The notes beneath the pieces are model-generated. The model was not told the DNA's origin and made no database searches. It saw nothing but the letters and a program-made list of their open reading frames with translations. The translations under genes were made by a program, and so were the position numbers. 64,000 nt of DNA, from assembly GCA_905250025.1 (NCBI GenBank), contig CAJNOJ010000144.1, positions 62,001 to 126,000 on the forward strand, in the 5' to 3' direction. Of the stretch, positions 36,028 through 45,644 are shown in pieces. Source of the stretch: Adineta ricciae. Lineage: Eukaryota; Rotifera; Eurotatoria; Adinetida; Adinetidae. Numbering within the stretch: position 1 is the stretch's first letter; the number at the start of each line of letters is the position of its first letter.

Positions 36028-36533
36028 TGATCACTTTCTGTATTTCATTTAACAGTATATGGAAATAAATATATATCGCAAGAGAAAAAATATCTTCAAA
36101 ATGGACGTTTTCTTCATCCAATGCTAGAGTTTGTTTAAGTAACAACGAAAAGATCAAGAATATGAAGCGAATAGTTGCAATGATCGATAAAAAAGAAAAT
36201 TACAAAGTAATTATTGAAAACTTTATCTTTATATGCGTGTGTTTAATGTTGTTTTTTTTTCGTAGATGCGAGATTCTTTCTTATTTTTTCATTACCATTG
36301 TTATTGTTGCGCGAAGAGAAGCAACTGAATACTTCTCATTTTTATTAACTATTTTCGTGTTAGTACGATTGTTATCTATTAAATTAACGAATTTGATCTG
36401 ATGGCATGGTAAAGAAAAGAAGCAGCAAAAAAATTGCTTCAATAGTGTGGTTGTATAGATAGTAACGGTAGTTTTTCTTCTTTCTTCGAAAGTATATCTT
36501 ATAGGTCAACATATTTTCAACTATTGGACGTTA

Positions 36534-37898
36534 ATGGGTGAGCAACTGAACTTTCGAGCGTTGTTGCTGAAACTTCAAGATGCTTTATCGAGGAGTGATC
36601 GAGAACGCTTTCATTTTATTCTTGGTGATATTATTCCTGCTGATGTACGTGATGATTTAAGTATGGGAAGTACATTGAAGCTTCTGGAAACATTGATCAA
36701 GCAAGGAAACATTGATCAACAAGATGTCGGTTTTCTAATCAAGGTATTTAGCAAAATTCATTGTCAGAGTATTGTAAACATGTTGAAACGTACGGCAAAT
36801 GTCAGTTATAAATAAATAAAAATCAAATTTATATTCTTTCCTAGAACATGAACGTTTTCAACAGCTGGAAGATGAAGAAGATTCAATCGTCACAACTAAG
36901 TGTAGTTCAAATCAAATGATCGAGAGTGAGAATATCAACTCAACATGTTCGTAGCACGAACAAATGATCATCGAAGCAAACTAACTAGTTTTTCTCTTCT
37001 TTTAGATGTTTCAAAAGAGATCACTCCAAATCTTTACTATCATTCTGAGTCTACTCCTCTACTTTCGAATGGGTTACACCCAATAGTAACATCGCAAAGT
37101 TTGGTTGAGTCAACTTTAGTCGAACTGAATGAATCGAATCAAAATAAAGAATCTTGTTCTAATCGATGCTATCAAATATTAAAGAAAAAAACATCGAAAT
37201 GGTCAGTTCTATTATTTATCTTCAACATAATTTTCCTCTCCTTTGCCATTGTTCTATTTCCTCTTCGCTGGCAATTACCTATTGCACATGTACGATGTCT
37301 AGATGGTAAATGATACTTTCTGTCCATTAGAGCAAGGATATTCAATCTATACACTTCTTTTGTGATTTTATTTCTAGATGTCTATGCTATCAAAGAAGGT
37401 GACATAAATGGAGGAAATGGTGGTGAATCATTTGATGATGCCAAAGGTTATGGACTTACCTATGGTGATCGATGCACGGCGGTTGAAGTTCACTGGTCAT
37501 CAAACTTAATTAACTCAGTTCGATTTACATATAGGATGTCGTCGACACAAGACAAGACTGTACATTATGGATCACATGGTGAAGATGCAGGATTCCATGA
37601 AGAATTTCAACTTCTTCCAGACGAAGAGATTAATAAAGTCACGGTCAATGCCCGTAACATAACGATGGTGACAAATACCTCCTATTTTCTCATTACTGGT
37701 ATTCGATTTCATACAACTCAAGGACGCATGAGTCAACATTATGGTGCAAGTAATGATCCAAGCTTGACAGAATCATATGATGGCTATACACTTTTCTATG
37801 TCAAAGGAAGATCAGGAAGATTTCTCGACGGTCTGAGATTTGTCTGGTCTAAAACATGTGCACGAGTTAGTTCCAAAGAATGCATGCCTTCCTCTTAA
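36534..37898 (+). CDS. DED - transmembrane - jacalin lectin receptor-like protein
   Basis: Four exons give an open frame of 385 residues: 36534-36789, 36845-36925, 37006-37305 and 37378-37898, with introns of 55, 80 and 72 bp, all phase 1. Exon 1 is a death-effector-like domain (LSRSDRERFHFILG, LLETLIKQGNIDQQDVGFLI). Exon 2 is a short acidic linker. Exon 3 ends with basic residues (LKKKTSKW), one membrane span (SVLLFIFNIIFLSFAIVLF) and a short stalk. Exon 4 encodes a jacalin-type lectin: NGGNGGESFDDA, VRFTYRM, GFHEEFQLLPDEEINKV, ITGIRFHTTQGR and FLDGLRFVWS. Topology should be type II, with DED in the cytosol and lectin outside. DEDs recruit caspase-8/FADD-type partners in other animals; jacalin domains bind sugars. 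No lesion seen. The exon plan equals the broken gene at 58-1854. Confidence 0.75.
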
Positions 37899-38055
37899 TA
37901 GATTTCAATGTATTTTTCACCATTACAAATAAACACGAGCATAAAGTGTATGTACAATTCGATATGTTCTTTTTGGAAAATAGAAATGTCATGAAAATAA
38001 CCGTACTTTTTTCCAAAATCATTCATGTAGCAGGTTGTAAGGGTGTGATTCGTTA

Positions 38056-39110
38056 CAAGGGGGAAACGGCGGACTTTTAGACTTCATAATACTTGCTAGT
38101 ACTTGAAATGTACTTTGAGCTATTTCATTGATACTTTATCGATACTTATAAAATACTTGAAGTCGCTTTAGTTTCTCGTATTATACAAATTTAAATCGAT
38201 ATATCGAGTTTTTAGCAATCGGGTTCGTCACATATTTTGTAAACTACAACATAACGATAAAATTTTCTTTGAACTGAGAAAAGATTATGTAAAGACAAGT
38301 TTAGTGTAGTTTTTGAACATATTTATCGAAACAATGGAATAAAATAAAACACGAATGGTTCTCTACGTCTCTACCAGAAAAATAAAAAACAGAGAATGTT
38401 ATCTGCGGCTTTGTTTTGCCGAAGCGCAGTGTTGTGAATCAAATAATGAAGATAATGATAGAGAAGATGAGCTTTATGATCAGTTATTAGCTTTTGTAGA
38501 CAATGATGACAATAAAGAAACAGAGATATTAAACTCAACAAGATCAAATTTCGATGGAAATAAACTTGTTGATTGTATTAATCCTGTTATGAAACACTCG
38601 TATGTTAGGGCCAAGCTGAAGGATAAAACGAAATACCTTCACAAACAATCAGCATGTTGGCTGTTACTCAACATAAAAACAGTTATCTAGTGATCGTCTA
38701 TCTCGAGTAATGCAACAAACGAGCAGTATTAACTGATAAAATTCGTGATTTTATTTTTCATTATTGATATTTCTCCTATAACTTATAGATAAGAACATTG
38801 ACTTTTTTTAATTTCTTTATTGGAATTCAATTTCATTTGATCAATCGATAACTTTTCACGACTATCATTCCACTTTGTGGCACTTGTATGTACTTCGAAA
38901 GACTTTGATGATACTTTCAGCGACTTTGGAGATATTTAAAGTACTTAGTTTTATTTTTGACGATACTTTGTAGGTACTTGATCGTACTTAAGAGCTACTT
39001 TATCATACTTCGAAGACACTTGAAGCTACTTTCGTCGTACTTTGAGCTACTTGAAGTTACTTTTGGATTTTGATCTACTTTCATACTTGAAGTCCGCCGT
39101 TTCCCCTTTG
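38056..39110. mobile_element. 1.06-kb element with 20-bp terminal inverted repeats and TACTT-rich ends
   Basis: The ends read CAAGGGGGAAACGGCGGACT and, on the other strand, CAAAGGGGAAACGGCGGACT (one mismatch). Next to each end lie many copies of TACTT / AAGTA words (38085-38165 and 38880-39090), like transposase-binding arrays in some DNA transposons. A plus frame (38355-38690) encodes 111 residues ending KQSACWLLLNI; a shifted frame continues LSSDRLSRVMQQ, which suggests a decayed protein I cannot name. The right end abuts the truncated cullin copy. Confidence 0.7.
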
Positions 39111-40089
39111 TCGCTAATACAACCAATGATAATCGATCAATTCTCTGGTACAACTTGAAAAAATTTTGTAGATATTCTCCAATAGTTCATATTGATTTGT
39201 GTCCAGCATTTCGTAAATGTGCTTATTTTTCAAAGATATTTTATTGATTGATTCAAATATAAATTAACATGTTCCATTTCGTCGTTAAATTAGATTTGAA
39301 CTTTTTCAATTAATAATCGTGTGCTTTCAGATCGATAGAATTTAGTCGAACGCTGCAAATACGTTGATTGAGATTCTATGCGATCAATGTAATCTTTGTT
39401 GAGATTAATTTTTGTTAACAATTCAACAATGTCTTTTATAATTGCTCTTGAGAAGTTATTTCCAGCCATGCATTTATATAACATTCTTGTATACACAACG
39501 TATGGATTGTTCCAAGCTCTTCTATGGCGACTTAATGTGTCAATCTGTGAAGCTAAAAGGTTTAGAAATGAATCACATACTTTTGTCATGCTCCTCTAAT
39601 GATGATTTGTGTGTAACGAAAAATTCTGATAAAGATGATTTAGTAAACCTTGGTTTAACCTGTACAAAACGAAAGGACAATATATGAAAATATCAGTTGT
39701 GACATACCTCTTTAACAAGGTATTCATGAATTAATTCACATATGTTTTCATATAATCTTTCTCTATATTCACGAAGTACTATTTTGTAAACATCGCTAAA
39801 ACAGGAGCTGAAATTTTCTAGTAAAATTTCTACGCCATGTTTCACTTAGGTAGACCACGTCTGTTCAATGGGATGAATCATCCATGATTCCCTAAAAACA
39901 AAATAAATATCATATGTTTATTTACAAAAATAAAATGTAGGCAGAATCTCATATACTTAGAATTCATTGTAGCAAGACTGAGTTTCTCGGAATACGCTAG
40001 AACGTATCAAATCGAGTGAGATTACTTACAAAAAGTCGATCTATTATTCCCGTGCTTCTTACTTCACGAACGTTCGACGTTGAACTCAT
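39111..40089 (-). pseudogene. Cullin-3-like gene, N-terminal remnant
   Basis: The first exon starts at 40089 (MSSTSNVR). The next exon has IVLREYRERLYENICELIHEYLVKE, like the cullin-3 N-terminal repeat (compare [25 protein letters not shown]). The last exon (39589-39290) has FRSESTRLLIE-like and SFLNLLASQIDTL segments. An in-frame TAA follows WST in exon 2 (about 39848). A one-base frame change near 39588 could instead hide a 28-base intron, which I think too short. The 3' part is missing where the TIR element ends at 39110. Upstream sequence to about 40553 is shared with the copy at 48904-50749. Confidence 0.7.
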
Positions 40090-41046
40090 TGTTCGTACCA
40101 GCAGTGATAAATATGTTAGTTTAAATTCACTCATACTGTAATGCAGCTTTGAAATAAGCGGAGAGAAAATACATAATACTTGCAAATATCCCTCGAATAC
40201 GAGTCATACTCACAGAAATCGTATGTGATTTTTTTCTTTACTTTTTTTATTTGTTTAGTCATATGATACGTAAGAAAACAAAATGCATTTATCGTAGAGA
40301 ACGAAAATTTCGTTATTATTATGACGTGGAATAGTGGTAAATTTACTCTAAAATGGCATTGCTTTTATATCATCTATTGATTCTGTTACATTTTTATTAC
40401 ACTGGTATGCTTTTGGATTAGGAGCATCAGGTTTTTACATGTATTGTTCCAACATCTTCACCTACAAAACAACCCGCTTTTCTCATTATTGAAACAGTTA
40501 TTTATCAAAAAGTTGATTTCATAGGAAGTGCATCATTCTGCCGTTATTTCACAGCTGCTGCTCTCTGCTGATAATATTTATAATTAAAATACGTTTCTTG
40601 TGCAGTTGTAATTTAAAGGATAAGTTTTTCCAGAAGTGATATTCTTTTCTTCATTGCCACCCTCAATGGCTAAGAAGTGCACAAAAGAAGCACATTTTCA
40701 CTCTCTAACAACATATCACTGTGTGTGTGTGTGTATGTAATAATCACAATGTCAATAAATAAACTTTAGTCATATCTTTACTTGTTTTTTTTTCTTCTTC
40801 TTTGTAGATCAAAAAAGAATCTTTATCTATGTATATGATGACAAATATCTTGAGATGATATTTATATTTGTCATCATTGATCTTTTGTTTCTCTTTCAAC
40901 TTTGAGAACATTTTTTAAATTCTATTCCTTTTCTTTCGTACAACAGAACCGTTAAATCGATTGATCGGTGGTATAAACATTACTAATTATTATGTATGAA
41001 TCACATGAATATCAGATATATTTCATATTCTATCGATTTTATATAG
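40090..41046. other. Upstream region shared between two cullin copies, then intergenic
   Basis: Bases to about 40553 match the upstream flank at 50283-50749 at over 90%. Beyond that point the sequence is unique here, with a GT microsatellite near 40719-40735. A first exon of the esterase gene may hide just before 41047, but I could not find it. Confidence 0.45.
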
Positions 41047-42429
41047 GGATCCTCGATTTAGTGATGAAGGTCTTGCTTTCATCAATCTGATAATGCAATC
41101 ACCTCCACCAGAGAACAGAACTGATGTTAAAGCAAGTCGTGAGCTATCCGAATCTTTGCATGCGAATGTTAATCGAAAACTTATTGGCAGTTTTACGGGA
41201 ACTGAAAAAGAAGAGTTGGTCAAAGCCAATTCGACAGGTGAAAAGAACATTTAACATTGAGAGATATTTTTCAAATTCATCTGTGATTGAAATAGAGATT
41301 CCAATAACTACTTATACGCCCGTAAATGCTGACAAAACGAAACTTGTCATCTTTTTTCATGGTGGAGGTAATACAAATGATTTTTCATTTGCAATGTCGA
41401 ATGAATTTCATCGTGAAAATAGGTTGGACTGTAAATAGTCGACGTACACATCAGACAATGCTGAATATGATTGCAGAGTAACACAAAGATTTGAAGTTTA
41501 TCCGATCGATTGCATCTTGTTGAATTTTAGTGCAACAAAATCCGTGTGGATTAATGTCGAATATCGTCTGGGACCAGAATATAAGTTTCCTATTTGGTGG
41601 AACGATGTTCTTGAAGTCACGAAATATATTATAGAAAATAAACAATCTTATGGTTGTATTTATCATCGATCCTTCACGTTTATGAACTTTGATTTTCAAT
41701 TCTTAGGTGTCGATGTATCAGCTAAAGTAGGCGTTGCTGGTGAAAGTTGTGGCGCTTCAATGAGTGCTGCACTATGTCACACAATAAAAGATCTTGATTT
41801 TCAGGTAGATTTTCTTCGTTTTCCTAAGAACACTATGAAAATAAACATTTTGCTTTTCAATCGCGTACAGATCTTAATCTATGGTATTTTTGATCTACAT
41901 CGAACTACGCCATCGTTCAAAGAATTTGTTCAGCCAATGTATTTCCTCACACCTGAAACATTGGATTGGTAAGTGAAACAACAGTTACGTGATATGTATT
42001 ATCCTTTGTATCATAGGTTGGAATCGTCTGCGTTTCGTGATAAGAATGATTTGAATGATTCTCGTGTTTCCGTAATGTTAAGTCATTCGTTTGATGGTTT
42101 ACCACCTTGTTTGTTCATCGTTGCGGAATTAGATCCATTACGCGACGATAGTTACGGTACAAAATATTAATAGAAATCATCATCATTTGAGAAATTCGTC
42201 TTTTGATCTGATTTTTCAGCGTACCAAAAACTTCTTGATAAAGCCGGGGTGAAAACCAACTTGGTATTGGTCAAAGGTGTTCTTCATGGATTCTTCTCTG
42301 TACCAGGTAAGAGAAAACCGAGTGCTAATCGTTCTTTGCTGAATCTCATTCTGTATCAATGTAGGTATTTATTCCAAAGCATGTACTGAAGTGATCAACA
42401 GCATAGAGAAATTCCTGAACTCATTATGA
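41047..42429 (+). pseudogene. HSL-type alpha/beta hydrolase (arylacetamide deacetylase-like), broken
   Basis: Several short exons encode a hormone-sensitive-lipase family esterase. Motifs in order: VIFFHGGG (oxyanion hole), VWINVEYRLGPEYKFP, GVAGESCGAS (nucleophile elbow G-x-S-x-G), AELDPLRDD (catalytic Asp) and GVLHGFFS (catalytic His). Introns at about 41422-41531, 41651-41706, 41804-41870, 42159-42220 and 42307-42363 restore the family sequence. Two lesions: a frameshift near 41235-41260 and an in-frame TAA after TLDW (41971-41973), where relatives continue with an aromatic residue. The N-terminus is missing; the first visible exon follows a splice acceptor at 41046. It would hydrolyse small esters or lipids. 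The catalytic residues are all kept, so decay is probably recent. Confidence 0.75.
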
Positions 42430-43277
42430 GAATATGGATAATAGACTAAAAATAAACTTTATTTTTTTTGTAATAGATGGTTATCAATAAAAGAAGTTTT
42501 AGATTATCTTTCTTTGTGTCAATGATGATAAGTTAAAATGTAAAATGAACATGAGGATGAAGATAATGGGAATCTGTCTTCTGAACCATCTATAGAGAAT
42601 CTTTAGCTTTGATTCTCTTAATGAGTTTTGTAAATGTTGACCATATCAGAAATTCAGATAAATTCGAACATTTTCTCGCGCTAACTCTCTTTGCCATGAA
42701 ATTAACGTTAAAACAACATTCATACCTGAATCAGCACGGTCTGTAAAATAATAAAGATATCCATCCGTCACATGATCGATTGTAAATGTATTGGAATATG
42801 ATCAGAGTGAGTATTTTCACAATTTAACTATCCGGTTTCTGTTTCCACGACACTCAAATCAGTTTCGAGGCTTCAACTGTTACAGATAAGAAATGCAACT
42901 AATCACATTCATTTTTGCTTAGTCATTTTCCTCGATGAAATCTATGGTTTTTAACCTTGACTCACCTAATCCTTCAGGTAAAACACATGCGATATTTACA
43001 AATAAAATGTCCTATATTTTTAAAATTGATCTTCTATTAATGTCAATGATTCATTTAACAGAAATTGGCATGACTGTGCAGTTTTTCGAGTACATCCAGA
43101 AAACTATATAAATGATTTCAATTAGGTCATTTTTCCAAACTATTTCATAATGAATTTCTATATAGTTTATATCGTGGCGTTTCACGCCATAGTTTCGGGT
43201 CATTTTCAACAGCGTGTAAGTGACTTTTCTCTTCATAATTGAACGAAAAGAACTATCTGTTATTGATTTAGATCGAT
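42430..43277. other. Intergenic, no gene seen
   Basis: AATAAA occurs near 42450, just after the esterase stop. No other feature recognised. It should hold the promoter of the amine oxidase. Confidence 0.4.
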
Positions 43278-44639
43278 ATGTCGAGAAATTCCAAACCAGT
43301 AGTTAATAATCTAACTCGAGTGTTGATTATTGGTGCTGGTCTGTCTGGTCTCGAAGCTGCTCGAATCTTAGAACAGAAACGGATTCCATATGTCTTATTA
43401 GAAGCACGAAATCGTTCCGGTGGTCGTGTTTGGTCTTATCGTTCTCGGTCAGGTCATATGCTCGATATGGGTGCGACTTGGATTCATGGTATTCACGGGT
43501 CAATTCCAAGTGGCTTATTAACAAATCCTTTGTGGGATCTTGCACGAGAAGCTAAACTTCCAACGCGAGCAACACAACTTGATGATGTTCTGCAAATATT
43601 TCCTGCCAATGACAATGTATCCGATGTTCATCAATGGTTTAATGATTATATTGATTTTGTACGAGAACAAACACGAGGGAATTCAACAAATCGTTCGCTT
43701 GGTCATTACGCAAATGTATTTGTTAAGAAAATGAATTTGAATAGGAAAGAACAATATGCTTTTTATAGTTATTTGAATCATGTTGTTGAAAATACGGAAG
43801 GAGCAGAACTGAATGAAATTGGTGCCAAAAGTTTTCTCGATCTCACATCGGTTTATTACGGCGATGAACTGATTTTTCGCGATAATGGTTTTATGTCTTT
43901 GACAAATTATCTATTGAAGAAGATTTCAAATATTCGATTTAATCAAATCGTTTCAAAAGTCATCTTTCATGATCAATCAGTCGAAGTCAGAACAAACACT
44001 GGACAAATTTATCACGCTGAATATGTTCTTCTCACGGTTCCATTAGGAGTTTTAAAGAGAAAACTGATTGAATTCTCTCCACCATTACCAAAATGGAAAA
44101 CTGATGCAATTGATCGAATAGGATTTAACATTTTTGAAAAAGTTTTTCTCGTCTGGAACTCTGCTTGGTGGAATTCAAGTCAATTCTATTTCACACGTAT
44201 TTCATCAACTCCAACACGAATGAATTATTGGGTTAATGAAAACAAATGGAATGATAAACCTGCTCTCATCTGTTTTTTCTCGGGAAATACAACACCACAA
44301 TACTTATCAGTGCAAAATCGAAGCATCTTAGTCAAAGAACTTTTAGAAACTTTACAAGGGATGTTTCCAGGTTCAACAATTCCTCAACCCACCGAAGTTC
44401 ATGTCACAAATTGGTATAATGATCCATTTACTTATGGTTCATATTCATATATTTCAACACAACAAACTTATGATGATCCAATTTCTTTGTCGGAACCAGT
44501 TCACAATCGACTTCTGTTTGCAGGAGAAGCAACAAATATTGACACGTATGGTTATGCACATGGAGCATTGTCAAGTGCACGAAGAGAAGTTGCGCGTCTT
44601 TTATATATTTATAATCTATTTTCAATGAGAAATCAATAA
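43278..44639 (+). CDS. Flavin-containing amine oxidase (polyamine oxidase-like)
   Basis: An intact, intronless frame of 453 residues. The N-terminus has the FAD-binding dinucleotide fold VLIIGAGLSGLEAARIL, the acidic strand end LLEARNRSGGRV and GATWIHG. Middle signatures are VLLTVPLGVLK and FEKVFLVW. The C-terminal FAD motif reads LLFAGEATN followed by YGYAHGALSSARREVARLL. This order is typical of polyamine or monoamine oxidases, which oxidise amines with release of hydrogen peroxide. Length is normal for the family. There is no obvious signal peptide, so it is probably cytosolic or peroxisomal. Lack of introns among intron-bearing neighbours is compatible with horizontal gain or retrocopying. 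AATAAA overlaps the stop codon. Confidence 0.88.
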   Translation: MSRNSKPVVNNLTRVLIIGAGLSGLEAARILEQKRIPYVLLEARNRSGGRVWSYRSRSGHMLDMGATWIHGIHGSIPSGLLTNPLWDLAREAKLPTRATQLDDVLQIFPANDNVSDVHQWFNDYIDFVREQTRGNSTNRSLGHYANVFVKKMNLNRKEQYAFYSYLNHVVENTEGAELNEIGAKSFLDLTSVYYGDELIFRDNGFMSLTNYLLKKISNIRFNQIVSKVIFHDQSVEVRTNTGQIYHAEYVLLTVPLGVLKRKLIEFSPPLPKWKTDAIDRIGFNIFEKVFLVWNSAWWNSSQFYFTRISSTPTRMNYWVNENKWNDKPALICFFSGNTTPQYLSVQNRSILVKELLETLQGMFPGSTIPQPTEVHVTNWYNDPFTYGSYSYISTQQTYDDPISLSEPVHNRLLFAGEATNIDTYGYAHGALSSARREVARLLYIYNLFSMRNQ

Positions 44640-45091
44640 AAGCAACAATAAGATACACTGATTTTCCTCTTTTTACTGATTGTTTCGTGTCTAAAATAGC
44701 TTTACATAGATGAAAATTCTCAATGTATGCCCTTGTTAGATTTCATGACGCCATTACATTTTTTTCCCTTAATTAATGTCTCTAGTTGATATTCTTCAAA
44801 AGTTAATTTTGCAATATCATACAACACGGAAAATGTTCTTTTTTTAAACAAAACAAAATCAGCTCGTTTTAGCGTGATAAAATGATTTCTCGCTTCAAGA
44901 ATGTTATTTTCTTTATTCTGACGAGTAAATCTTTACACAACATTCTTTCTTGTCTATTTCAATATTACGTGATATTCATCATGATTGATAATAAAATACA
45001 GGTTTCGGAAATGATTTTTATCAAAAAGACACGTATCTTCATTCTTTTCTATTATTTAAGCCACATACTGCAATCGTTATACAGATTTCAA

Positions 45092-45560
45092 ATGAAACAT
45101 AAAATCATTCCGAGCAAAAGCAAAAGTGTTTTCGCATAAAATACATATCTGTTTTAGTTACTTCACTGGTATTACTTCTCATTGCACTAATCATTTTCTT
45201 TAAAAAACAGGAAAATTCATCCACTACAACTTTATTAACAACTGAAAGAATGATATCAACAACATCAAAACTAACAACAACAACAGGTAGAACCGAATTT
45301 GTCCATTTTTAAAAAAGAAACAGAATGAAAAATGCAAATTTCTTGTTAGATGCTTGTTCGATTTTTATTCGAAAAAGTCAATGGGATTATATGTTCAATG
45401 ACATTGAAGATGCTATTATAAGTACAAATACTGCAGATGAATGTTGTTTATATTGTGTAACTATAAATAATTGTCAAGCTTTTACTTTCAATGTAGTTTA
45501 TGTATTCCAAAAACAAGTAATGATGGACAAGGAGAGACTGGTTATCGACCAATTCTAAGT
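45092..45560 (+). CDS. Membrane-anchored PAN/apple-like protein, short or partial
   Basis: Possible exons 45092-45125, 45158-45286 and 45350 to about 45513, all phase 1. They give a short basic cytosolic tail (MKHKIIPSKSK), one membrane span (TSLVLLLIALIIFF), a Ser/Thr-rich stalk and a PAN-like module with TADECCLYCVTINNCQAFTFN. The first intron would be only 32 bases, so the first exon is doubtful. A further small exon may end at 45576. The layout (span, Thr stalk, PAN) resembles the PAN/VCBS gene and the DED receptors in exon phase. It may be a truncated copy. Confidence 0.45.
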
Positions 45561-45644
45561 ACAACGATGCAAAGTTAAATTATAATTATAACTATTTTAT
45601 TGAAAATTCAAACATATCGAATCGAGATGAGTTTCTTTTAAAGA

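Noticed and set aside
39561-39588. 28-base GTATGT...TTTTAG intron in the cullin copies
   Set aside because: Shorter than any intron I would accept, and unspliced sequence fits cullin helices better with a one-base frameshift.
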